Positions 1 through 8,423 are shown, numbered from the stretch's first letter. The stretch: DNA of 15,433 nt from Cerioporus squamosus (GCA_022592435.1 JABYQS010000684.1:1-15433), one strand, 5' to 3'. Program-made: numbers and translations. Notes: generated by a model not told the origin, from the letters alone.

Positions 1-461
1 CGCCTGTGTGACGTAGGCGGGCCCGACGGCGTTCGTCGCGAACGCCTCCTCCATGATGGTGACGTCCATGTGGAAAGCGCGTGTCTTCTCCGCCGGGGAT
101 CCTATAAACGATGTGAGTGTTGGACACTGACGAACAGGACTAAATACGCACGATTTCGGCTTCGATGAGGTAGTCAATGCCTCTCGTCCCCAGAATGCGC
201 GTAGCCTCCTCCGCGGCCTTGTTGATGAACTGCCTGTTGGTGACTTCAAGCGCGACGACGCAGACTGTCTCGAGCTAGCTTGGCGAGTCGGTGGTGTTCC
301 GCGGTCTTGGACGGGGTCCTAAGGCGACTGCAGCAGCTGTTTCACCACCCAGGCAGATTTCACATTTGGCCCTGCGCGGTGAGCGTAAAGCAGTCGTCGT
401 AGAAGCGAAGAGGAAACTGCAAGACGCACCCTGTACTAAGCCACGCGTATTCTTGCGGCAT
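1..461 (-). pseudogene. Decayed SDR oxidoreductase copy, 3' end off the window
   Basis: This is a broken second copy of the short-chain dehydrogenase gene at 1040-2058. It starts at ATG 461-459 (MPQEYAWLSTG), matching the neighbour's start (MTQES...LITG). Exon 1 is followed by an intron with donor GTGCGT and acceptor GCGCAG (about 372-377), the same place as in the neighbour. The next exon reads GPNVKSAWVVKQLLQSP and then hits a TAG, so the cofactor-binding Gly pattern (GANRGIG in the neighbour) is lost and the frame is closed. Further on, VVALEVT and GIDYLIEAEIV align with VALDVT and GIDYLINNAGIV, so the NNAG motif is gone. A second shared intron (GTATTT...TTATAG) precedes FHMDVTIMEEAFATNAVGPAYV, which leaves the window at base 1. 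The stop and two lost motifs cannot be explained by single-base indels, so I call it a pseudogene. Identity as an SDR relic is firm; exact limits are less so. Confidence 0.75.
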
Positions 462-1039
462 CTTCGCAGACACAGTCAAGTGAGTCCGAGTCGTCGACTC
501 GTCTTATCTAGACCGCGGAGCTTCAGCCGGATGCGGCCGACGAGCATCGTCTTCGCCTTCTCATAGGGTCTGTATAGATATGCTCGGTCGACTCCCTCGG
601 AAGACATACTGATTACTCACTGCCGTTGGCGTATCGAGTTGCTATTTGGCAGAGACGGCCTTTGTCATCAGCGGACTGAGAACTCGGTACAAGGCCCCAA
701 GGCAATCCGGCGCGACATGAGAAGTCCCTACTACGAGGACCCCCGTCGACGTTCGTTGAACTCGGGCCGCTCGAATGGGACGAGGACCCGGTCCAAAGCA
801 CTGGGTAGCTGCGCCATTAGGCACATGTCAGTCGAAGGACAAGCCCAGCTTATGAATGACGCACCTCGACCTCGGCGGTCCGAGCAGGTAGATATATTGC
901 GATCCCGACATCTTGTGAGAGGGGCTGAGTCTGCGAGCTGCAGGTTAGGTTCTAATGCGAAGACTCTAAGGCCAACCTGCGCAGGCGAGCGGCAGTATGC
1001 ATGATCACGCATGCGATTATCGGTATAAGTTATGTTCTG
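462..1039. other. Intergenic stretch between the two SDR copies
   Basis: I see no recognisable gene here. Open frames exist on both strands (for example 639-1004 plus), but they overlap one another and have no family-like composition. A TATA-like stretch on the minus strand at 571-580 lies about 110 bases upstream of the decayed SDR start and could be its old promoter; this is weak. Confidence 0.4.
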
Positions 1040-2058
1040 CTAGGAATACAGCAATCTGATCGCCATGTCATGACCCTCAGAATCACACGGGACACGCTCG
1101 CCCTGGAAGTTGAAGAACTGGCCGGAGTCCCCTGGCTTGAGCGAGAGGACGGTCTTCAGCACGCCCGCAACGCCCACCGAGACAGGATGACTCGCGTTCT
1201 CCCCGCCCATGTCTGAACGAACGTGAGCATACATGAATGTGGACAAACAAGACCGCACGCAGGGTTGTACTCGCCTTTTGCAGCCATCCGGGCACATCGA
1301 GATAACCGTAATCTCCGGCTTCTCCTTCGCCTCCTTGTACGTCTGTCCAAGCAACACGAGTAGAAGGAACACATGCATGTCAGCAACTCTCTGGCTCAGG
1401 CGGGCTGACGAAGAGAGCGATCCGACGTACCAGCATGTTCAACGCAGCCTTCGAGATCGCGTACGACGCTCCCGTCGCACCAAAGTCCGAGCCGATGCTG
1501 CCGACTGTACTGGAGATGTTCACGATCGTCTTCTTCTCGCTCTTCTCTACGAGGCCGATGAATGCCTGGCTGACGTAGGCGGGCCCGCCGACGTTCGTCA
1601 GGAACGTCTTCTCCAAGATATCGACGTCCAGGGTGAACGCGGTGTCGTGTCCACGGGGAGCTGTAGCGATGACATCTGTTGTCAGCGCCAACATTGAACA
1701 CTCGAGAGCCACGGACACGCACGATTCCGGCATTGTTAATGAGGTAGTCGATGCCTTTACCTCCCAAGGTTGCAGCGACCTCCTTCGCTGCCTTGTTGAT
1801 GGACTCTTTGTCGGTGACGTCAAGCGCAACGATGTGGAGCTTTCCTCCGGCTTTCGCGGTGAGCTGCTCTGCAGTTCCGTAGCCTTGCAGGACTCCTGCA
1901 CGCCGCTACGACAGTGTTGGAGGGCGACTGAAGCAGCTGCTTGGTCGTCTCCAAGCCAATACCCCGGTTCGCCCTGCGCAATGAGCATGAGCGTCGAATA
2001 CAGGAGGCATGGAACCGCGAGACGTACCCGGTAATGAGCCCACGGATTCTTGCGTCAT
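1040..2058 (-). CDS. Short-chain dehydrogenase/reductase (SDR), frame broken as read
   Basis: An NAD(P)-dependent oxidoreductase of the classical SDR family, similar in layout to fungal carbonyl-reductase/C-factor-like enzymes; substrate unknown. Start ATG is 2058-2056. Introns fit at 2027-1974, 1718-1661, 1430-1343 and 1270-1213, most with CTGAC-like branch sites. Visible motifs in order: LITG|ANRGIGLE (cofactor-binding, split by intron 1), VALDVT, NNAG, LEKTFLTNVGGPAYVSQAF, the catalytic Ser in NISST, SYAISKAALNML (Tyr-x3-Lys), PGW, then VLKTVLSLKPGDSGQFFNFQGE at the C-terminus. Frame breaks occur at about 2039-2041 (GGG), 1885-1886, 1862-1873 and 1290-1292 (CCC before GGATGG), and possibly at the stop: one more G after VP would end the protein at W-stop near 1092 rather than at 1040. 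The decayed neighbour reads through the first break in frame (WLSTG), so that break is new to this copy or a sequence error. Family assignment is confident; intactness is open. Confidence 0.8.
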
Positions 2059-2060
2059 GG

Positions 2061-2260
2061 TCGTAGTCGGAGTCGTAGTCGTCAGTTGTGGGTTCGATAA
2101 CGGTCAATGTGCGGAACGTACTCGCGTTTGGCCCTTCGTACTTATACCACCGGGCGAGCTTGTGGGATCTGCCCCGGCTCATGGGAGACGTGGCCCCGGC
2201 CGTCCACTCCCTGGGCTTCAACTTGAACATGTACTCACCGACCTTACGTTTTCTTTATTG
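2061..2260 (-). CDS. Possible orphan coding exon, function unknown
   Basis: The minus strand holds an open stretch reading VGEYMFKLKPREW, then TSPMSRG, KLARWYKYEGPN, TFRTLTVIEP and an Asp/Tyr-rich tail (DDYDSDYDHD). Its third codon positions are strongly GC-biased, as in the other genes here, which argues for real coding sequence. An acceptor-like AACGTAAG sits just before VGEY. The frame continues without a stop into the SDR region and is the same frame as LITG in SDR exon 1, so it could be an N-terminal extension, the end of another gene, or a relic. I do not recognise the family. The opposite strand is also open (2088-2402) and looks like its shadow. Confidence 0.3.
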
Positions 2261-2261
2261 G

Positions 2262-3123
2262 ATGATCCGTTCTGGCTACAGCGATCCAGGCCAAGACGAC
2301 AGCCTTATTCATCCTCGGGTTGGGAAGTGGGTGCATGATGACGCCAACGCGAGTCCGATCGGGGACGACGGGGACGAGACTCGAGTACTGTACTTACGAT
2401 GACCGAGAATGGTACGTAGGACAGGTTGCGCTTCCCGAAGATTCTGGGAAAGCTGCGGCTACTGAGCATGAGCTGTGAGAGTTTTTAGGTTGTAAGTAGT
2501 GGGACCAAGGTGCGCCGAAGCCATGCACCGCGCACCTGAGCTGCGGCTCATTGATCGGCTGAGTGCTTACTCGCAGACACCATCCGCGTCCGAGTCATTC
2601 TGTAGCGTGCCGGAGTGCTAGTAGTTGTCCACGTTCCGTCGAGAGTAGCTCGAGCTCCGAGTCGATGATGGTCGGAATTCTTGAGTTGCGATTCATAGAC
2701 CGATTCAAGTCCGATTGATGGGACGCGCTATGTTTGATCGCCGACTTGGCTCGAAGCCTCGGAGTTCGAAGGTTAGTTCGGGACCCGATCAGGGCAAAAT
2801 ACGACATGATTCGACGCGTCACCTTCAAGACTTAAATCAGGGGCCTGCACAACGTAAATACGCGGGCGCTGAATGCCCACGCACTCATAGACTATGCAGA
2901 TGGGGTACAGTATGTACAGAACACGGGGACGTATGATACATTCAGACTAGCAGCGCTCTAACATGCAAAGAAATACAAGAAGGTATCGTAGTGAGCGGAA
3001 GCGTGCCTCGCGTCGCTCTGCGACCCAAGACCAAGAATGAAGCAAAAAAGATAGCGAGTCTCTGACTGGACTGCCTGCACGCTCCGGACTCCACTGCAGG
3101 CGGTACCGGGTGCGGCCCCACTC
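2262..3123. other. No recognisable gene
   Basis: Both strands have only short, overlapping open frames. The frame at 2595-2828 (minus) is less GC-rich at third positions and Ser/Arg/Leu-rich without any motif. No tRNA-like, rRNA-like or mobile-element signal was seen by eye. Confidence 0.4.
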
Positions 3124-4051
3124 CTAACTCCACGCAGAGAACCTCCGCGTCGACGCATGCTCGTCTCGAGGCTTGGGGATCGTAATCCGGAGCTCTGGTC
3201 TCTCCTGCCTCGACGACATCCGAACATGATGCGACACGCTCAACGTCGTCTTGCTCCGCGCGATCTGTGGTGCGCGTGGCACACTCGGAGGTCCGACTCC
3301 GAGGGAAGAGTACGAAGGCGGCAAGTCGAGTCGGGAAGAGATATAGGATGGTCGTGAGCTCGAGAAGATGTAGGATGACGCCGCCTCCGGTGTATGTGGC
3401 TGGTTCGGGGGTTGGGGCCGATCGTCGACCTCTTCCTCGGTACGAGGGGGGATGGCGACAGCTTCGAGGCAATCCTCTCCGCGGTGTCGCACTCGTATAC
3501 GGAGTAAGGCGTAGGGAGGGTGACGGGGCTCGGGCAGCCGTCCGCGCACGGCATACAGCTCGGGATGAGCGAGATGCGCCGACCTAGGACGCATCAGACG
3601 CGTTAAGTGTATGCAATGCGACAATTCGAAAAGAAGACTCACTCGAGCGAGAAGGCTTCAACCCCAGCACCTGCCGGCGCAGTCTCGCATGTCTGCGGAT
3701 GACCCATACGACCGCGAAGACTATACCCATGCCGATGAGGCTCACTACTCCCCCAACGATCCCGGCCCTGACGGTGGCAGCGGACGACGTTGAGTTGACT
3801 TGAATCGTCGGCGTGGGCATGCGTTCCGACATAATGTCTGCAGGGTAGACCGTACTTGGGCCAGGAACAACGTCGCGGGTCCATGTAGGAAGCAGGGAGA
3901 CGGTGATGCGCTCCGTGACTGTTGCTGTAACGGTGGCCGTATGCTCCTCATGAGCTGGTCGTCTCCGCTGTACAGCCATCCGTGTGGGGTGAGGGTACGA
4001 AGAAGCGCAGCCCGCGGAGCCGGAGCATCGTCGAGACAGCGAGGGTGGCAT
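3124..4051 (-). CDS. Single-pass membrane protein, hypothetical
   Basis: A predicted membrane-anchored protein of a type common in basidiomycetes: a Ser/Thr/Pro-rich outer part, one transmembrane helix and a Pro/Ser-rich tail. Start ATG is 4051-4049. The first exon encodes a Thr/Val-rich stretch (TATVTATVTERITVSLLP, residues 38-55), a linker with a possible N-glycosylation site (NST, residue 86), then a hydrophobic helix at about residues 97-118 (AGIVGGVVSLIGMGIVFAVV) followed by the basic stop-transfer RRHARLRRQ. An intron fits at 3642-3584 (donor GTGAGT, acceptor CCTAG). The best-looking downstream frame contains PPRTEEEVDDRPQPPNQP, SSYIFSSSRPSYISS and DLPPSYSS, and ends at 3124. The predicted splice enters a different frame, which ends at 3240. 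So either the acceptor differs or a 1-nt error lies near the splice. There is no clear signal peptide. The first exon is better supported than the tail. Confidence 0.55.
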
Positions 4052-4114
4052 AGTAGTTGAAGTTAGGGGACGGCTAGAATCAGAATATCAGAACGCCTCG
4101 CTCGCTCCCCTCGT

Positions 4115-4124
4115 CCTTATATCC
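4115..4124 (-). promoter_or_regulatory. TATA-like element upstream of the membrane protein gene
   Basis: GGATATAAGG on the minus strand lies 64-73 bases upstream of the ATG at 4051, a plausible core-promoter spacing for a fungal gene. It rests on position and sequence only. Confidence 0.35.
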
Positions 4125-4726
4125 TCCCATTCCACGTACCAGTGACTGCAGGTACTCGTACACGCGCATCGCGAATGCTAATACGACATGTAGCATGTTA
4201 CGGTGAGGTTGGCGTAGTGGGAATCCGGATATTCCGCAGAGAAGCGCCTGAAAGAGCTTCGCTGCGGCCGTGCTTGTGTCGAGAGCGGCGACGAGGCATT
4301 GCATGAGTCTACATAGTCTTTCTTGAATTCTAAGACTTACGTGTTAGTCTCTTGGTACAGTACTAATACAAGTTCATGGAACTCACATACGCAGGGAACG
4401 TGCAGAGTTGACGTCGTTCCTGTTAACCCTACTACAACCCTACTCGGTTTTGGCGCTCATATGTCAAGGAGCATAGCCGTCTCGCAGAAGTCCAGAAAAG
4501 AGGAGGAGAAAGGGGGGGATTCCGTGTGCAACTGCAGATCGTGCAGAGTAAGGTCCGAGAGCCACATGGGTCTCGAGACCGCGGGAGGCCGGGGACGGTC
4601 GCGCTGTTCTATATCCTGCGTAGAACTCCTGCGAAGCACGGTGAGCATCAAACGACGATGATTCGCAGGTCTATCAAAATCGTCGAACAATGCGCAGAAC
4701 CAACGAATATGTCATGCCAGATGAAT
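4125..4726. other. No recognisable gene
   Basis: This stretch precedes repeat copy 1. Short open frames on both strands (for example 4457-4690 minus and 4323-4661 plus) show no motif and no clear coding bias. No shared promoter-like sequence with the regions before the other three repeat copies could be picked out. Confidence 0.35.
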
Positions 4727-5189
4727 GCCCCTCATACTCGATGACTGCGCAATACGAGACGATACTGCACTGGCGTATGCAGGGCTACCATGTGGCCACA
4801 CTTCGGCGTGGCGACGATAGTAGCAGACTGCCGGTGTCATCTTGACCACCGGGGATAGCCCCAGACTTTGTCCCCAGACTTTGTCTGAGGCTCATATGCC
4901 AACGTACACTCTGAGTGCACGAGGGCGACGTGGAAGCAACGTCTTCGTTGCAACCATGAATCGGCTACCTACGCGGTCCGAGCTGCCAGACGGAGTCTGG
5001 AGACAAACCGCCCCCTCGAGGAGAAGAGCCTCAGATCCACCTCGGTGCCAGCGCGGCAGCGCCGGTCCCAAGATAGTCTGTGTGGCCTGTAGCGGATGAG
5101 TTCTGTCTCGAGCTGCTGTCGTGAAGTGGGGCCTACCACTGCACCCTCTCACAGCGTCTGAACGACGCCCGAGGAACGAGCGATAGGGC
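4727..5189. ncRNA. Repeat family copy 1, candidate structured noncoding RNA (463 nt)
   Basis: The first of four same-direction copies, described in plus-strand orientation. It opens with GCCCCTCATACTCG and closes with CGAGCGATAGGGC; these ends can pair as GCCC/GGGC and CTCG/CGAG around an internal loop. Elements at the same places in the other copies: a 5' hairpin CTGCA/TGCAG (4765-4769 with 4778-4782, 38 nt after the start); hairpin A AGTGG/CCACT (5125-5129 with 5136-5140); hairpin B GCGTC/GACGC (5154-5158 with 5164-5168); then an 8-nt linker and the closing strand. Inside, GCCAC...GTGGC around CTTCGG (about 4795-4812) makes another hairpin. The copy also holds a 13-bp tandem repeat. The open frame at 4842-5099 has no counterpart in the other copies and is probably not a gene. 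I do not recognise the RNA class, and the transcribed strand is not certain. A miniature transposon is the main alternative. Confidence 0.6.
4859..4884. repeat. Perfect 13-bp tandem duplication inside repeat copy 1
   Basis: CCCCAGACTTTGT occurs twice head to tail (4859-4871 and 4872-4884). The other three copies lack it, so it accounts for part of copy 1's greater length. Confidence 0.9.
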
Positions 5190-5281
5190 ATATCCGGCGG
5201 ACGTTCGCGGAGACGGGGAAGGTAAAAAAAGGTAAAAGAGACATGCTTACCGTGATCTCCGATACAGACAACGACGAAAGA

Positions 5282-5326
5282 TGCACCCTACTCCCAGTCG
5301 TTACGGGCCGATGGTGCAAGGGTGCA
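5282..5326. repeat. Inverted repeat in the spacer between copies 1 and 2
   Basis: Perfect 8-bp arms TGCACCCT (5282-5289) and AGGGTGCA (5319-5326) with a 29-nt loop, in the 217-nt spacer after copy 1. Role unknown; it could be a terminator-like or processing hairpin, or chance. Confidence 0.5.
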
Positions 5327-5406
5327 GTCTGCCAACAGAATTCGATGATTAGTCACGGATAAACCAAGTAACAAACAAGAAACGAGGCCTGGCGTAGAAG
5401 ACGAAT

Positions 5407-5817
5407 GCCCCTCATACTCGACGATTTACAACAGAGGACATACTGCACCGGCATTGCAGGCCCGCCTGCATCTTCGAAGCTCGGAAGCTTCGCAGACACG
5501 GGCTGAGGCAGCCATGGAGCATTCCGTGAGTGGATGGTAGTCCACCCTTGGACGACTCCTGCGCAGCGAGGACGCCTCGTGTAGACGAGGTGCCCAAGCT
5601 GACACTAAACGCTACAAGGTTCCGTTTCTCTTTCCGAGGGAAGCGAGATGAATCCAGGGAGCATGATAGTGCACGATGGCGGCGCGTGCGCTATGCGACG
5701 CGCCTCCATGATACTTGTGCACGTAGCTATCTTTGTCCCGAGCTGTGTTCGAGGAAGGGTGCCGCGCCCTCCCACCCACCAATGTCCGACGGACGCCGGG
5801 GCAACGAGCGATAGGGC
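5407..5817. ncRNA. Repeat family copy 2, candidate structured noncoding RNA (411 nt)
   Basis: It has the same ends as copy 1. 5' hairpin CTGCA/TGCAG (5443-5447 with 5455-5459, 36 nt after the start). Hairpin A AGGGT/GCCCT (5756-5760 with 5766-5770), with a T-G pair that is a wobble only if the plus strand is transcribed. Hairpin B GTCC/GGAC (5784-5787 with 5791-5794). A 10-nt linker follows, then CGAGCGATAGGGC. The interior carries further strong local hairpins: GAAGCT/AGCTTC, CCTCGT/ACGAGG and GGCGCGT/ACGCGCC (about 5678-5704). It shares GCAGCGAGGACG with copy 3. A short stretch before hairpin A resembles copy 1 (GTCYCGAGCTG). Otherwise the middle has diverged. Confidence 0.6.
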
Positions 5818-6006
5818 ATCGTTTCGCATATTTCACGCGCATAGGATCAATGCGTATTGTGAAGTTACTCAGCAGTAGGAAGGGCGCTGGATTGCGTCGC
5901 ATACCGCTCCTACAAGCAGTCGATATACCGACTGAGAACCTGTCAGTGAGAGTCAAGACAGGAGTAAGCTAGAAGGAAGGAAGAGCAACATGTTTCAAGC
6001 CGCGAA

Positions 6007-6433
6007 GCCCCTCATACTCAAGCGACATAACCGCACAAGACGACCGTGACTGTGCCGGGATGGCACAGCTGGCACAGACCTCTCCGCTCACTCACTCGCA
6101 ACGAGGTTGCGGAGGAATAGGTGCAGCGAGGACGTCACCATCCCACTGCCCTCCCATACAGTCGTACCCCTCGGATCATCGAGGAGCCGACCGCTGTCAC
6201 TCGCCGCCCCGCGCGAGGGGGTTGACGAGTAACGTCTGTCCGACCCGCACCCCTGGCAGGCGATCATGGCATCCTTAGTAGCGGACGGTGGGCACCGTCG
6301 ACGCGGCAGCCACCGATGCGCTACCGATCTAGACCTTTCGAGACAGACCAGTCTTGCACTGCGGTCGTAGGAGGCGCCAGCTCTCCTCCCTCAGATGTGC
6401 ACTATGCGCACCCTGGGATCTGAGCGATAGGGC
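6007..6433. ncRNA. Repeat family copy 3, candidate structured noncoding RNA (427 nt)
   Basis: The most diverged ends of the four: GCCCCTCATACTCA at the start and TGAGCGATAGGGC at the end. The two changes compensate, since CTCA pairs with TGAG where the other copies have CTCG with CGAG. The 5' hairpin is CTGTGCC/GGCACAG (6050-6056 with 6062-6068, 43 nt after the start), a longer stem of different sequence. Hairpin A is AGGAG/CTCCT (6369-6373 with 6383-6387), hairpin B GTGC/GCAC (6397-6400 with 6408-6411), then a 9-nt linker. An internal hairpin CGCAA/TTGCG lies around 6098-6113. Confidence 0.6.
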
Positions 6434-6726
6434 AACACTTTCGGCTTCGGCAGAACAGATACAAGTGGACAACCAAAGCATGGGAAACCCGAAAACTGCT
6501 CACCATGGGCATGCGATGTCTAGGAGCGAGTCCGGTACCGGTTTCTCCGCGTCCCAGCCAGGAACTGCAGGGCCGTCTGCGATTGTGTTCGGTCAGCGAG
6601 CATCCAGAGCAGCGAAAACTGACAAAGAAAGAGCGAGGAGAATGCGCTTGAGGGGCCCTCGTACCCAATAGCTGCTGGCAGTGTCCACTCAGCACTGTCG
6701 GTGGTGACTTCCATGCCGTGCACAGG
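6434..6726. other. Spacer after repeat copy 3, no clear gene
   Basis: A plus-strand frame ending at 6671 reads MSRSESGTGFSASQPGTAGP and then a basic tail. It starts inside repeat copy 3 and has no recognisable domain. I found no fifth repeat copy or part of one here. Confidence 0.3.
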
Positions 6727-7130
6727 TTACACTACTCTAAGTCGTCGTAGGCCCTCAGTATCTTCATAAGGACACCAGAAGGTACAACGTACCATTCGGT
6801 ATCGGGCACCGTCGCTCTCTCGCGAAGAGACCAAGGGAGACTCACCGTACTCATGAGTAGTCATTCGCGCCTCTAGAGGAGTTGCGATCCCCATCGCAAG
6901 GCATGCTGGTGAAGCGATGTTGCTGACGAGTGTCTGCGTGAAGAGCCGCTGTCGTGTGCGACATGAGGATCGATGGTCAAGGAGTACAGTAGATAAACGC
7001 CGAAGAAGGTTGGAAGAAGTGTGGCTAACGTGAGAATTCCCCATTGGGCAGCGCTGCGTTCAATTCGAAGTGCAGACCCTTCCGCCGCCACCGCCGTCTC
7101 CTCTCCCGGCACAAAGTCAATCACACGCAG
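6727..7130 (-). CDS. Possible small membrane protein or gene fragment between copies 3 and 4
   Basis: Two overlapping minus-strand frames look like parts of one gene. The upstream one reads VIDFVPGEETAVAAEGSALR and then a hydrophobic helix, WGILTLATLLPTFFG. An intron GTTTAT...CACGACAG with a CTTGAC branch site (about 7000-6950) would join it in phase to RLFTQTLVSNIASPACLAMG and TPLEARMTTHEY, before another donor, GTGAGT. No ATG opens the first part (it follows a TAA and begins with GTG), so an earlier exon is missing or this is a relic. I do not recognise the family. Confidence 0.35.
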
Positions 7131-7458
7131 TAGACGAGCTTGTTAAGAAATGAGGAATTACGCAACAGATTACAGGAACATATCCCGAATACCTATGTAA
7201 GCCCTGGAGTCTGCGCCTCGACTCGGGTACGCCGCTGTCCGTTCATCGCGTGGTCAAACGTGGACAGGAGGATCTACCAGCCAGGACAGCAGGTGTGCAC
7301 GCGCGCGAGACACGGACAAGACCGAGTGGCTCGCTCGGAGTCGGCGAGACCATATCGAGCGCACGATGCCGTCCATGGAGGAAGCTGCAGACAGACGTTC
7401 TACATCAGCCGCGTCCACTGAGAGACACAGACACACGCCCGAAGCAACACCAGACAAC

Positions 7459-7829
7459 GCCCCTCATACTCGATGACCTCGCTACAAGAATTGCTATACT
7501 GCGTACAACCCGGCCACGCAGGGCGACAAATTCCGACGCTTTAGCAGTGCTTCACTGCTCTCAAGGGTCCACTCGGGACCGGCACGCACACATCGTGCCG
7601 CAGCATCATCTTGCTGCCATGCAACTCCAGCGTCCGGCTGAGAGTTCTCTCGCAGATCCTGGGAGAGACCGCTGCACACGACCGCGGACCTGCCCGGGAG
7701 ATGGGAGGTGTTCCGCGGCCATGCCTAGCGGCCAAGTGTGGGCATGTTCAAGCAGCTGTCACAGAGGGAGCCCATCTCTGCTCCAAACGACCGAATGATG
7801 TTCGGCGTTCGTGAAACGAGCGATAGGGC
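7459..7829. ncRNA. Repeat family copy 4, candidate structured noncoding RNA (371 nt)
   Basis: The shortest copy and the farthest from the others (1,025 nt after copy 3). The ends match copies 1 and 2. The closing helix extends into the flanks as ACAAC/GTTGT, giving nine straight pairs. 5' hairpin CTGCGT/ACGCAG (7499-7504 with 7516-7521, 40 nt after the start). Hairpin A GGAGC/GCTCC (7767-7771 with 7780-7784). Hairpin B CCGAA/TTCGG (7791-7795 with 7801-7805), then an 11-nt linker. Interior hairpins include AGCAGTG/CACTGCT and CGGCACG/CGTGCCG, close together around 7543-7600. A short CDS is unlikely because frames differ between copies. Confidence 0.6.
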
Positions 7830-8423
7830 GTTGTGCGAGGATGCGCACGACGGACGGCGTCTGCAAAACTGACCGAGCCACTGACCGGGTCAACCGACCG
7901 CTTTCGAGCGTGTCGTGAGGACAGACTGTCCGTTGCTTGCTATGCGTCCGATGACAGCATTGCGGACGTAGTGGAACTTGAGCTTGAGGCCTTGAGGCTT
8001 GGAGACGTAACGCGAGACAGACTGCGTGCAACTGGCAGTAGTCCAGGACGATTAGCGGCGGTGACTAGCGACTAGACGGAGCCACTGCCATCATGTTCTG
8101 TAGGCCAGTGTAGTCGTCCACGTCGAGGAAGAAGAAGCAGAAGCAGAAGCAGAAGCATGGCGAGGCTCTGAAAGCTGGAGGAGACGGACCAGACACTCGG
8201 CCGAAAAATATTACCGTGGGAACACTCTCGGGTGTTCCCGAGTCCTTTGTCTTTCGCAGAGCCTCAGCCTACGCTTGTATCCTTCGTTCAGCGACATACA
8301 ATACACGATACCAGCATAGTATTCGTCCGAGCAATGTGCCACCGCAAGTGCACGATTGATGGCTCAGAGCTCTCTATCCACCGCAGCATCCACACAAGAA
8401 GGAAGGCAACCGCATATCGTCCA
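7830..8423. other. Downstream region of the helicase gene, no clear gene
   Basis: It probably holds the 3' untranslated region of the helicase next to its stop at 8424. Short open frames on both strands (for example 7833-8075 plus) show no family signal. A purine-rich hexamer repeat lies at 8125-8157. Confidence 0.4.
8125..8157. repeat. AGAAGC-type microsatellite
   Basis: About four imperfect-to-perfect hexamers of AGAAGC preceded by GAGGAAGA. On the minus strand it is a CTTCTG polypyrimidine run about 270 bases downstream of the helicase stop codon. Confidence 0.8.

Noticed and set aside
4457..4690. 77-codon minus-strand frame (MFDDFDRPANHRRLML...)
   Set aside because: No recognisable domain, no supporting splice context, and similar frames occur by chance in this base composition.
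4842..5099. 85-codon open frame inside repeat copy 1
   Set aside because: No matching frame in the other copies, no motif, and it overlaps the conserved structured element.
5221..5241. A-rich GGTAAAAAAAGGTAAAAG as a promoter or poly-T terminator
   Set aside because: It occurs after only one of the four repeat copies and would act as a terminator only on the minus strand, so it is not a shared signal.
4727..7829. CRISPR-like array
   Set aside because: The units are 371-463 bp with diverged interiors and irregular spacing, and the host genes are eukaryotic.
4727..7829. Miniature inverted-repeat transposon (MITE) family
   Set aside because: The ends are imperfect inverted repeats, but no consistent target-site duplication is visible and paired stem changes favour RNA structure. 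Kept as the main alternative rather than excluded.
4727..7829. Self-cleaving ribozyme (hammerhead, HDV-like or twister)
   Set aside because: I could not find the core motifs of these classes at matching positions in the copies.
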